A stretch of DNA of 64,000 bases from Aerococcus sp. 1KP-2016 (GTDB lineage: Bacteria > Bacillota > Bacilli > Lactobacillales > Aerococcaceae), in NCBI RefSeq assembly GCF_002252085.1, contig NZ_NEEY01000002.1:40119-104118 (forward strand), given 5' to 3'. Position 1 is the stretch's first letter. The number at the start of each line of letters is the position of its first letter. The notes beneath the pieces are model-generated. The model was not told where the DNA came from and did not search any database. It saw only the letters and a list, made by a program, of their open reading frames with translations. The position numbers and the translations under genes are program-made. Positions 56,932 through 64,000 of the stretch are shown piece by piece.

Positions 56932-59900
56932 CGTTTAGCGTGTCCTCCTCATCTTCATCCTGGTTGTGGTCATTTGCTTGAATGACCTTAAAAAATGCTT
57001 CTTTCGATAATTTTTGATGTGGTCGGTATTTATTCATATAATCAGTCGCATCAAACATGGACACCGAACGATAAGGCTCGGTCATCGATGGAATATAATT
57101 ATCGCCTTCAATTGGGTACAAGGCAATATTTCCTGACACAATTTCCTCTGTTGTTGCCACAATTTTTGCTTTCACAAAATCTAACAACTGTTCAATTTCA
57201 CTCTGCGTTAAAACTTTCGAATGCGCATCAAAATCGCCATCTTTCTTACGAGTGGCACTATAAACAGGCGACTTGGCACTAGCAGGCAACCCATCTTCAT
57301 GAATCTGATCCAATAAATCATAGTCTGCTCTTACATAACCAGAAAGTTTCAATTCAGACATGATTTTTTCTTCGATATTCGCCTCGGTTAAGTCTTTTTG
57401 GTCTTTGATTTTTACCATTGGTTGGAATATACGTTGATAAAAAGCACCCAAAGCTTGGACAGAATGACCTTCACGAGTCAGTGTTTCAAGGGCCACCCCC
57501 AAATAGGTAAATAATTGTAATTGTGCACCTAGATAAATTTCATCAAACTTCACGTCATGTTTGGATGATTTATAATCTACAACTTGGATAAATTGATGAT
57601 TACCAGTTTCATCAAAGGTTTCAGCTGCATCTAAACGGTCAATTTTCCCGCGCAAACGTACTTCCTGACCATTGGACAAATGGAATTGAGTCAACGTATC
57701 CGCTGCCTCTTCTGATGTCACATAGCCAAAGGTTCGTTCGGTCTCAATTGTCTTCAAATGAACCGCTTGTTTTTGTTTGATCATATTTTCAATCAATAAT
57801 CGTAACGTATCCTTCATGGCGTTTTGTAGATGTTGATTACGGTTGTTGACACTAAAGACAGTATATTCAGGATAATGTGCCGGATCCTCAAATTCTTTCA
57901 TTACCTGAGCTAAAATACTATCCAGTTCCGCATCGGACAAATTAGCCATATCAAAATCACGCGGATCTATCGCTTTAAAGACATGGTCCAACACATCATG
58001 GAAGTAGTTCCCCGTTTGCAAAGCATCCAATTTAAAGCTTGGTCGTTCTTTTAATTTCAAACCATATTTTAAGTAGTAAGAAAATGGATCACGGTTATAG
58101 AGTTCCAACTGTGAAACGGATACACTTAGTATTTCACCGTACAAGGCTCGGGCCAATTCAGGTGTTAATGGTCGCACTAAATTATGGTAATCAAGACTCG
58201 TTCTCAACCATTTCAATAAATTAGTGGTTGCCGAGTGTTGCATAACTTGTTGGTATACTGGTTGCCAAGCGGTTGCAATAGATTGTCCTTGATGCTTACT
58301 TTGTGCCAAGGCATTTAATAAATAGCGTACTTGAGAATGACCATTTCCCAGTTTCAAAGTCACAGGAGTCGTGAAGCTAGCATCCGGTTGACGCAAGTGT
58401 TTGCTTTTAATATCAAAAATTTTTGCAATACGCTCAATCATTGGCGACAAACCTTCAGAACTCTTGTCTCCGTTATTAATTGGATAGGAAATGTATAAAT
58501 GTTCTGTTGCTGATAAAAAAGCTAAATAAGCCTTGTATGCCTCATTATTATTTTTGGTCGTCGCCGACAACTTAAATGCCTGCAAATCATCCAACTTAGC
58601 CGCCATCAATACTCGGTCTTCGTCAGTTAATAATGATTTTTCCTCATAGGTCTGAGGCAAAACATATTTAGACATACCCATGATAAAAGTGATTTTCTTC
58701 GGTTTTACTTTTCCTTCATCAAATGAAGCTATGGTCACTGCATCCATGGTCGGTGGCACGATTGCATAACTAGCATTTTGAAAGGCAATATCTAAAATAC
58801 TGAAGAAATACTCCACATCAAATGTTTCTTCACCAAATAATTGGACGTAATCATCCAACATATTCACAAAGGTTTGCCAAGCTTGCTCGTGTTGACGACC
58901 CTCTTGTAAGTTACCAAGTGCAAGATAGTGGTTACGCCATGCCATTAGGCTATCGGGCACCCCACTTTTTACTAAAAATTGGTAAAAATGGGTAACTGCT
59001 TCGGTAGTTTTTTGTGCTTGTTTCCAGTTTTCGAATAAGGGTTCTAAAGCGCCAGCTAAAAATGACTTCACCCGGTTTGCCGTTGCTTCTATGGCAATAT
59101 CCCGCTCAGTCCCAATCTTGTCGCCCTCTTCATCGACTAAAATATATGACCATGTACGATCTGTTGACCACCAAAATTGGCCTTCATAGCCATTACGTAA
59201 GACCACATTTTCTGTCAAATCGATGTCATCTCTAAAACGTGTTTGAGCTTGCAAAACACTTGGATCATTGTCAACTACCGAGGCTTTTGTAGGGTGAATA
59301 GTATCCGTCTCACCATCAATATCTATCGGTGTTAATAAATCAGTACGCAACAAGTCAAACACATCTTGATAACGCCAATTATTGCGGAAAACTTTATATA
59401 AGGCACTCATAAAATGGTACAAGGGGTGCAAGTCCATGGCGTCCTGGAAGTTGGCAAAATATGGGACATCATTAGCCTTTAGTGCCGCCTCTAAAACATA
59501 TTGATAAGCCGCTTCATCACGTATAAGAATTTGAATATCTTTGTAACGCAAATTTTTACTTTCATCCGCAATCAATTGATAAATTTGACTAGCCACTTGA
59601 TCTGCTTCCATATATACAGAGGGAACTTCCCAAATTTCCATGATTGACTGGACAAGTGCTATATCCGCATTGGTTTGTGTGGTATCCCCTCGTTCAATAC
59701 GGTTATCGGTTCTTAGATACTGATCTAAGACTTTAAAACCAGGATCATAGTCGTCGTTCTCCTCTGCAAAGACAGGATAATCCACATCAATTTGTTGACT
59801 CCGTGCGAAATTGATTAACTGATGGTAGGTTTTGCCCGTCACGGTGAACAATTCAAACCAATCTGGATTTTGTTGACTATAATCACGATCAAGATTGAGT

Positions 59901-60634
59901 ACAATTTGAACTGATGGTGTATTGTCTAATAGTGTCACGATGGTTGCTAATTCTTGGGCATTGAAATAATCGAATCCTGAAATGATGATTTTTGTTTTAC
60001 TTAAGTCCTGTGTTTGAATTGCTTGACGTAATTGGTCAAAAATATCATCTTCACCCATGGTTTCACCTGCAACAGCAGCTTCATATTGGCTAAAAATATA
60101 GCCAATTTCCTTTATTTTTTTTACTTGGTTTTTCACTAAGGGATTTCGATCATCGGCAAATTGATCCAACGTATCCGCTAAAAATGCACCAGATATTTGA
60201 CCATCGTGTAATTCCTTAAATAGATCTGCTAACGCTTCAATAAAACCGATTTGGTTGTATTCACCACGGTAAACGACTAAGTCATCCTTGATGCTAGCCA
60301 AAACCCGTCCAATTAACATGATATTTGCAATGTCACTGATGCCTGTAGTCCGCTTGGCGTCTTGTTGTTGTAATAAGTACCAAGCCAAACGTTTGAATGA
60401 TTGGACTTGTAATCGCATCATGCCGACATGCTTGCCGTCGCTAAAGTGATCATTGGTCGATTGGATCTTACGCATTTCGCGCAAGACGTTCATTTCCATC
60501 TCAAATTTCATGTTATCATCCGTGATAATAAAGACCTGATGAACGGCATCGGCTTGTAAATACTGATCAATATCTTGGTAGATTTTCGTCATATTATCTT
60601 TGGTGGGTGTTTTCAGGATAAATTGTAAACTCAA
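56912..60634 (-). CDS. addB: AddB/RexB, helicase-nuclease complex subunit
   Basis: The 1240-residue partner of AddA has an inactivated UvrD-like fold and a C-terminal nuclease domain with QVVDYKSSKHDVKFDE and LGAQLQLFTYLGV. The N-terminus lacks a Walker A motif (LKTPTKDN stands where other AddB proteins have GxxGxGK), and I found no cysteine in the whole sequence, so the 4Fe-4S cluster of Bacillus AddB cannot form. Both features fit the RexB branch of Lactobacillales. It is upstream of addA and coupled to it. Confidence 0.93.
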   Translation of the reverse strand: MSLQFILKTPTKDNMTKIYQDIDQYLQADAVHQVFIITDDNMKFEMEMNVLREMRKIQSTNDHFSDGKHVGMMRLQVQSFKRLAWYLLQQQDAKRTTGISDIANIMLIGRVLASIKDDLVVYRGEYNQIGFIEALADLFKELHDGQISGAFLADTLDQFADDRNPLVKNQVKKIKEIGYIFSQYEAAVAGETMGEDDIFDQLRQAIQTQDLSKTKIIISGFDYFNAQELATIVTLLDNTPSVQIVLNLDRDYSQQNPDWFELFTVTGKTYHQLINFARSQQIDVDYPVFAEENDDYDPGFKVLDQYLRTDNRIERGDTTQTNADIALVQSIMEIWEVPSVYMEADQVASQIYQLIADESKNLRYKDIQILIRDEAAYQYVLEAALKANDVPYFANFQDAMDLHPLYHFMSALYKVFRNNWRYQDVFDLLRTDLLTPIDIDGETDTIHPTKASVVDNDPSVLQAQTRFRDDIDLTENVVLRNGYEGQFWWSTDRTWSYILVDEEGDKIGTERDIAIEATANRVKSFLAGALEPLFENWKQAQKTTEAVTHFYQFLVKSGVPDSLMAWRNHYLALGNLQEGRQHEQAWQTFVNMLDDYVQLFGEETFDVEYFFSILDIAFQNASYAIVPPTMDAVTIASFDEGKVKPKKITFIMGMSKYVLPQTYEEKSLLTDEDRVLMAAKLDDLQAFKLSATTKNNNEAYKAYLAFLSATEHLYISYPINNGDKSSEGLSPMIERIAKIFDIKSKHLRQPDASFTTPVTLKLGNGHSQVRYLLNALAQSKHQGQSIATAWQPVYQQVMQHSATTNLLKWLRTSLDYHNLVRPLTPELARALYGEILSVSVSQLELYNRDPFSYYLKYGLKLKERPSFKLDALQTGNYFHDVLDHVFKAIDPRDFDMANLSDAELDSILAQVMKEFEDPAHYPEYTVFSVNNRNQHLQNAMKDTLRLLIENMIKQKQAVHLKTIETERTFGYVTSEEAADTLTQFHLSNGQEVRLRGKIDRLDAAETFDETGNHQFIQVVDYKSSKHDVKFDEIYLGAQLQLFTYLGVALETLTREGHSVQALGAFYQRIFQPMVKIKDQKDLTEANIEEKIMSELKLSGYVRADYDLLDQIHEDGLPASAKSPVYSATRKKDGDFDAHSKVLTQSEIEQLLDFVKAKIVATTEEIVSGNIALYPIEGDNYIPSMTEPYRSVSMFDATDYMNKYRPHQKLSKEAFFKVIQANDHNQDEDEEDTLNDEETTH

Positions 60635-60682
60635 TTCGTGGCCTCCTATCTAAATCTAGGTAAAATTTTCCTATATAGCATA

Positions 60683-60713
60683 AGAAGTTGGCATTTTAAC
60701 AATGCCAACTTCT
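60683..60713. repeat. Perfect inverted repeat between pepT and addB
   Basis: A perfect 13-bp stem AGAAGTTGGCATT/AATGCCAACTTCT with loop TTAAC, extended by an outer TAGCA/TGCTA pairing. No T run follows on either strand, so it is not a typical terminator; it may act as partial terminator, processing site or protein-binding palindrome. Confidence 0.7.
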
Positions 60714-60770
60714 GCTATGTGAGCCTAGAATGTTCTCTAAACTACTTTTATTACATTTTAACGCAAATGA

Positions 60771-62027
60771 TTATAATTCGCTATATGATGCCGCACCCTC
60801 AACAATTGCAAGCACAACTTCAGTCGCTTTCACCATTGTTTCAAGACTTACATATTCAAAACGGCCGTGCATGTTTTCACCACCAGCAAACAAGTTTGGT
60901 GTTGGTAAGCCCATGTATGTTAATTTAGAACCATCCGTACCACCACGGACAGCTTGGATATCTGCTTCAATGTTTACTTTTGCAAAAGCTTGTTCTGCTA
61001 AAGTCACAGGACGCATATCTTTCTCGATAATTTCACCCATGTTATAGTATTGGTCGTTCAATGTCACAGTGACAATTTCACTACCATAAAATTGGTTTAA
61101 TTTTGCTGCCGCGGCCACAATTTCTTCTTTACGTGCTTCAAATTTAGCACGGTCGTGGTCACGGATAATATATGAAGCTGTTGCCCCTTCAACATCACCA
61201 GTTAATTTCATCAAGTGGAAGAATCCTTGACGACCATCAGTATTTTCTGGTCGTTCATCTTCTGGTAATTGGTTGTGGACATCAATCGCTACTTGTAAAG
61301 CATTGATCATCAAGTCTTTAGCTGAACCAGGGTGAATATTTTTCCCGGTTACATTCACAACTGCTGAAGCTGCATGAAAAGTTTCAAATTCCAATTCTCC
61401 TAGTGGACCACCATCTAAGGTATAGGCAAAGTCTGCAGCAAAGCGTTCAACATCGAAACGGTCTGCACCCATACCAATTTCTTCATCCGGACCGAAGGCA
61501 ACTTTTACTTCACCATGTTTGATTTCTGGATGATCGATTAAATATTTACCAGCAGTAACAATCTCAGCAATACCAGCCTTATCATCAGCACCTAGTAAAG
61601 TTGTCCCATCAGTAGTGATTAACGTTTGACCAATGTATTTGTTTAAAGAATCAAATTCTTGAGGATCCAATGCATATCCAGAATTACCCAATTGGATAAC
61701 TGACCCATCATAATTTTCAATGATTTGTGGGTTCACATTCTCAGCATTAAAGTCAGCTGTATCTACATGGGCAAAGAAACCAATTGTTGGATATTCTTTA
61801 CTGTCATCTGTGGCAGGGATTGTAGCTGTAACATAGCTATCTTTTGTATTGTAATAAACATCTGAGAAACCTAAAGTTTCAAGTTCTTTTGCCAATTTAT
61901 GCGCAAATTCTACTTGATTTTGAGATGAAGGTACTTGTGTGTAGTTTTCTTCATTAGAACGTGTATTTTCTTTCGCGTATTTCACGAAACGGTTTAATAA
62001 TTCTTCATTTGCAATTTTGTATGTCAT
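60771..62027 (-). CDS. pepT: Peptidase T (tripeptidase)
   Basis: The 418-residue M20 zinc aminopeptidase releases the N-terminal residue of tripeptides, completing use of peptides imported by Opp. Metal and catalytic residues appear in [42 protein letters not shown] and, near the end, [14 protein letters not shown]. Length is normal. It lies 11 bases before the Nif3-family gene stop in the same direction and is probably cotranscribed with it. Confidence 0.97.
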   Translation of the reverse strand: MTYKIANEELLNRFVKYAKENTRSNEENYTQVPSSQNQVEFAHKLAKELETLGFSDVYYNTKDSYVTATIPATDDSKEYPTIGFFAHVDTADFNAENVNPQIIENYDGSVIQLGNSGYALDPQEFDSLNKYIGQTLITTDGTTLLGADDKAGIAEIVTAGKYLIDHPEIKHGEVKVAFGPDEEIGMGADRFDVERFAADFAYTLDGGPLGELEFETFHAASAVVNVTGKNIHPGSAKDLMINALQVAIDVHNQLPEDERPENTDGRQGFFHLMKLTGDVEGATASYIIRDHDRAKFEARKEEIVAAAAKLNQFYGSEIVTVTLNDQYYNMGEIIEKDMRPVTLAEQAFAKVNIEADIQAVRGGTDGSKLTYMGLPTPNLFAGGENMHGRFEYVSLETMVKATEVVLAIVEGAASYSEL

Positions 62028-62038
62028 AAAATTTCCTC

Positions 62039-62854
62039 CTAAATAAATGTAAATGGATCAGTATTCAAGGCGCTTGCCACAACTTCGACTTGCCATTGCT
62101 TCTCTTCCTGCCATTTGTTCAATTTCTTTGTCATTTCATCTTTCACTACCGACTCAAAATGATGGCCGGGATCAATTACATTTAAGCCCGCCGCGATCAT
62201 ATCGTGAGCCGTGTGATAATAAACGTCTCCCGTGATAAAAGTATCTGCACCCTTAGCTAAGGCATCCTCAAAATAAGAGCCACCATCACCGCCAAGGATG
62301 GCTACCCGTCTAACCGGTCTGTTGGCGTCTGCCACGATTGTCCGTAAGCCTTTGACGCCTGTTTGTTCTTTGACAAATGCTGCAAAATCAGCGAAAGAAC
62401 GCGGCGTTTTCAAATCACCAATACGACCAATCCCTATAGCTTCGCCCGTACTTTCATCGGTAGTATGTGGCGTCAATACTTCAGTATGGTCAACTTCGTA
62501 TAAATCAGCTAGCCAGTCATTCATACCGCCTGGTGCTGCATCTAAATTGGTATGCGCTGCATATACAGCGATGCCCGACCGAATAATTTGTGCGTACATC
62601 GCTTGCTGAGGATTATCTTCCGTCAAGCGTTTAACAGGTCTAAAGATTGGTGGGTGATGCGCAAAAATAAAATCTACGCCCAGTGCCACAGCCTCTGCCA
62701 CAACTTCAGGTCGCACATCCAACGTTACTAGTATTTTATGGATTTCTTGATCCATGCGGCCAAAATGTAAGCCACTAGGGTCACCTTCCATCGCATATGT
62801 TTCTGGTGCAAACGTCTCAAATTGTTTGATAAATGCTTCAACAGTAAGTACCAT
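62039..62854 (-). CDS. Nif3-like dinuclear metal centre protein
   Basis: The 271-residue protein belongs to the Nif3/YqfO (DUF34) family. Metal ligands are in [24 protein letters not shown] and [11 protein letters not shown]. Many Firmicute members carry an inserted domain of about 100 residues; this one is the short form. The family's enzymatic role is debated, with links to GTP cyclohydrolase-like chemistry and NAD repair not proven. It follows trmK by 10 bases, the standard trmK-nif3 pair. Confidence 0.92.
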   Translation of the reverse strand: MVLTVEAFIKQFETFAPETYAMEGDPSGLHFGRMDQEIHKILVTLDVRPEVVAEAVALGVDFIFAHHPPIFRPVKRLTEDNPQQAMYAQIIRSGIAVYAAHTNLDAAPGGMNDWLADLYEVDHTEVLTPHTTDESTGEAIGIGRIGDLKTPRSFADFAAFVKEQTGVKGLRTIVADANRPVRRVAILGGDGGSYFEDALAKGADTFITGDVYYHTAHDMIAAGLNVIDPGHHFESVVKDEMTKKLNKWQEEKQWQVEVVASALNTDPFTFI

Positions 62855-62864
62855 GAGATCCCCC

Positions 62865-63569
62865 TTATGCTAATTGTGCTTCAATTGCCTGTTTCAATTC
62901 CTGGTATAACCTAATTTTGGCTGGATTCGGATCTTGCGCCTTTTCTAATTGGCCTAATACATAATTAGCACGATCTAAAGCTGCTTGCCACTTACGTGCA
63001 AAAACAACTGGTTCCTTCTCCTTAATAAATCGACCAAACATTAAGTCATCCTGGTTCCATGTTTCAAGTACTGCTTCAGTATAATCAGCCACTATGATTT
63101 CATAGAACTTGTCATTTTCTTCGATAATCGTTTCATCAATAATTGCGTAAGAATTGTGATTTAACCACTCACGCACTTTTTCTTCTGCAACATTAGCTTG
63201 TAGAATTAAACGCGGATGTGTTGCCAATTTATTATCAGCTAGACCAGCCGTTAAAATATCTACGATCAAGGCACCACCCATTCCGCAAATAGTCACCGTG
63301 TCAATTTGATCAGCTTCTTGTACAACAGCTAGGCCATTACCTAACCTAGCCTCAATCATATGGCTCAGGTCTTGACGTTCAATTTCTTGCTTTGCGGCCT
63401 GAAAAGGACCATCTACCACTTCGCCTGCAATCGCAAATTTAATTTTGCCACTGCTGGCTAAATGCGTTGGTAAATACGCATGGTCTGAACCGATATCTGC
63501 CATTCGGGCGTCTTGTTTCACAAAAGAAGCCACCGCAGCTAATCGATCAGATAAATGATTTACATTCAT
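62865..63569 (-). CDS. trmK: TrmK, tRNA (adenine-22-N1) methyltransferase
   Basis: The 234-residue SAM-dependent methyltransferase modifies A22 in the tRNA D-loop region. It has the SAM site MADIGSDHAYLPTHLA, TICGMGGALIVDIL, and a C-terminal coiled-coil helical region (residues about 185-230). The frame extends to an ATG at 63605, but a TATAAT box overlaps that codon and GTGGAG lies ten bases before the ATG at 63569, so the latter is the start. In many Firmicutes rpoD and dnaG lie upstream; here a tRNA gene does. Confidence 0.93.
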   Translation of the reverse strand: MNVNHLSDRLAAVASFVKQDARMADIGSDHAYLPTHLASSGKIKFAIAGEVVDGPFQAAKQEIERQDLSHMIEARLGNGLAVVQEADQIDTVTICGMGGALIVDILTAGLADNKLATHPRLILQANVAEEKVREWLNHNSYAIIDETIIEENDKFYEIIVADYTEAVLETWNQDDLMFGRFIKEKEPVVFARKWQAALDRANYVLGQLEKAQDPNPAKIRLYQELKQAIEAQLA

Positions 63570-63603
63570 AATTGATCTTCTCCACTCATTTTCAATACGG
63601 TTC

Positions 63604-63612
63604 ATTATATCA
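63604..63612 (-). promoter_or_regulatory. Extended -10 promoter of trmK-nif3-pepT
   Basis: On minus, TGATATAAT forms a perfect -10 with the TG extension; the -35 region (TTAAAA at about 16 bases) is poor. Transcription would start near 63597. Confidence 0.6.
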
Positions 63613-63665
63613 AAGATTTATCGATTTTTAAGCCATTTCCCCTTTTTTTAACTCAGAATTTTCCC

Positions 63666-63694
63666 TTTACAAAATAAAAAAATAGGCGTAACAT
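63666..63694 (+). promoter_or_regulatory. Promoter of tRNA-Thr
   Basis: TTTACA (63666-63671) and TAACAT (63689-63694) are 17 bases apart on plus, about 40 bases before the tRNA. Confidence 0.55.
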
Positions 63695-63734
63695 AGTTTT
63701 AGTGGTTTTCTCGTTGGGCACAACGGTAGAACAC

Positions 63735-63807
63735 GCCGAATTAGCTCAGTCGGTAGAGCATCTCATTCGTAATGAGGGGGTCACAGGTTCGATTCCTGCA
63801 TTCGGCA
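63735..63807 (+). tRNA. tRNA-Thr (anticodon CGT)
   Basis: A complete cloverleaf: acceptor GCCGAAT/ATTCGGC, D arm AGCTCAGTCGGTAGAGC, anticodon loop TTCGTAA (anticodon CGT), T loop TTCGATT, discriminator A at 63807. CCA is not encoded. Confidence 0.96.
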
Positions 63808-63841
63808 TAAATAAGTACAAAAAGAACGTTAAAGAAAATTG

Positions 63842-63865
63842 AAAACCTTGATTTAATAGGTTTTT
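63842..63865 (+). terminator. Terminator of tRNA-Thr
   Basis: A 7-bp stem AAAACCT/AGGTTTT (63842-63848 with 63858-63864) followed by T and TGG; weak in GC but placed right behind the tRNA. Confidence 0.55.
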
Positions 63866-63905
63866 GGACAAAACAGTTTCAAAAGAAAGACAATAAAAAA
63901 CAAAA

Positions 63906-63929
63906 AAGTGTGAACTCAAGTGTGAACTC
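63906..63929 (+). repeat. Perfect 12-bp tandem repeat
   Basis: AAGTGTGAACTC occurs twice without a gap (63906-63917 and 63918-63929), inside the possible integrase tail. Confidence 0.9.
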
Positions 63930-63931
63930 TT

Positions 63932-63961
63932 AAGACAGTCTGTAATAGGCTGTCTTTTTTA
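63932..63961 (+). terminator. Intrinsic terminator near the window end
   Basis: A 10-bp stem with one wobble (63932-63941 with 63947-63956), loop GTAAT, followed by TTTT on plus. Confidence 0.85.
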
Positions 63962-64000
63962 ATTTCCATAACATCATGCCTAATTTAGAGTAAATAAAAA

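Larger units (their letters stand above)
63811..63933 (+). pseudogene. Possible C-terminal remnant of a tyrosine integrase
   Basis: Right after the tRNA an open frame of about 40 codons without a start codon reads ENLDLIGFWTKQFQKKD and ends in a repeated SVNSSVNS. Lys-rich, duplicated tails after an FWTK-like motif occur at the C-terminus of many phage and ICE integrases of Lactobacillales, and such elements insert at tRNA 3' ends. This is a guess from wording; the fragment is short and no catalytic residue is present. Confidence 0.3.

Overview
The window reads as an ordinary chromosomal stretch of a low-GC Gram-positive bacterium of the order Lactobacillales (an Aerococcaceae/Carnobacteriaceae-like organism fits; the genus cannot be fixed from this sequence alone). 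The grounds are: AT-rich DNA with AGGAGG-type ribosome binding sites, a PolC-type replicase, an Opp peptide uptake system with lipoprotein binding proteins, a CggR-headed glycolytic gene set, a CtsR box before clpP, and a RexB-type AddB without the iron-sulfur cysteines. Nearly all genes lie on the minus strand; only one small membrane protein gene, a broken histidine kinase and two tRNAs are on plus.

Layout, left to right. 0.1-9 kb: secG, oppBCDF and two separately transcribed oppA-type lipoprotein genes. 9.2-16.4 kb: eno, gpmI, tpiA, pgk, gap and the regulator cggR. 16.6-18.5 kb: clpP with an overlapping CtsR operator and sigma-A promoter, tRNA-Arg(CCG), and a LysM/SleB-like cell-wall hydrolase. 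18.5-19.4 kb: about 0.9 kb without genes, holding a candidate small RNA. 19.4-24.7 kb: rbfA, infB, ylxQ, ylxR, nusA, rimP behind a promoter and a leader terminator. 24.7-27 kb: a tandem P-II-like protein and a DUF1538 membrane protein, also with a terminator in the leader. 27.1-34.4 kb: polC, rseP, cdsA, uppS (no proS). 34.5-38.5 kb: an accessory island inserted between uppS and frr, with a beta-helix type lipoprotein, a DUF4956 membrane protein, a 5'-truncated VTC-domain gene and a 5'-truncated histidine kinase meeting at a deletion scar. 38.6-41.8 kb: frr, pyrH, tsf, rpsB. 42-53 kb: SNF2 helicase, half-length AI-2E-type membrane protein, plsC, a heterodimeric ABC exporter, yneF, rluD, lspA, rnhA and tRNA-Gly. 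53-63.6 kb: addA, addB, pepT, a Nif3-family gene and trmK. 63.7-64 kb: tRNA-Thr(CGT) followed by what may be the tail of an integrase gene.

The core genes form the classic translation/envelope/replication order (rpsB-tsf-pyrH-frr / uppS-cdsA-rseP-polC / rimP-nusA-ylxR-ylxQ-infB-rbfA), here cut by two accessory pieces. The strongest observation is that seven A/T homopolymer runs are one base short or long and break infB, polC, frr, rnhA, the DUF4956 gene and the histidine kinase. Since several of these genes are indispensable, the pattern points to homopolymer errors in the assembly rather than biology, and the corrected gene spans are given here. The most biologically interesting items are the VTC/DUF4956/beta-helix island with its deletion scar and a perfect 60-bp internal duplication, the leader-controlled P-II/DUF1538 pair, the leader terminator before rimP-nusA, and the orphan small RNA candidate near 18.9 kb.
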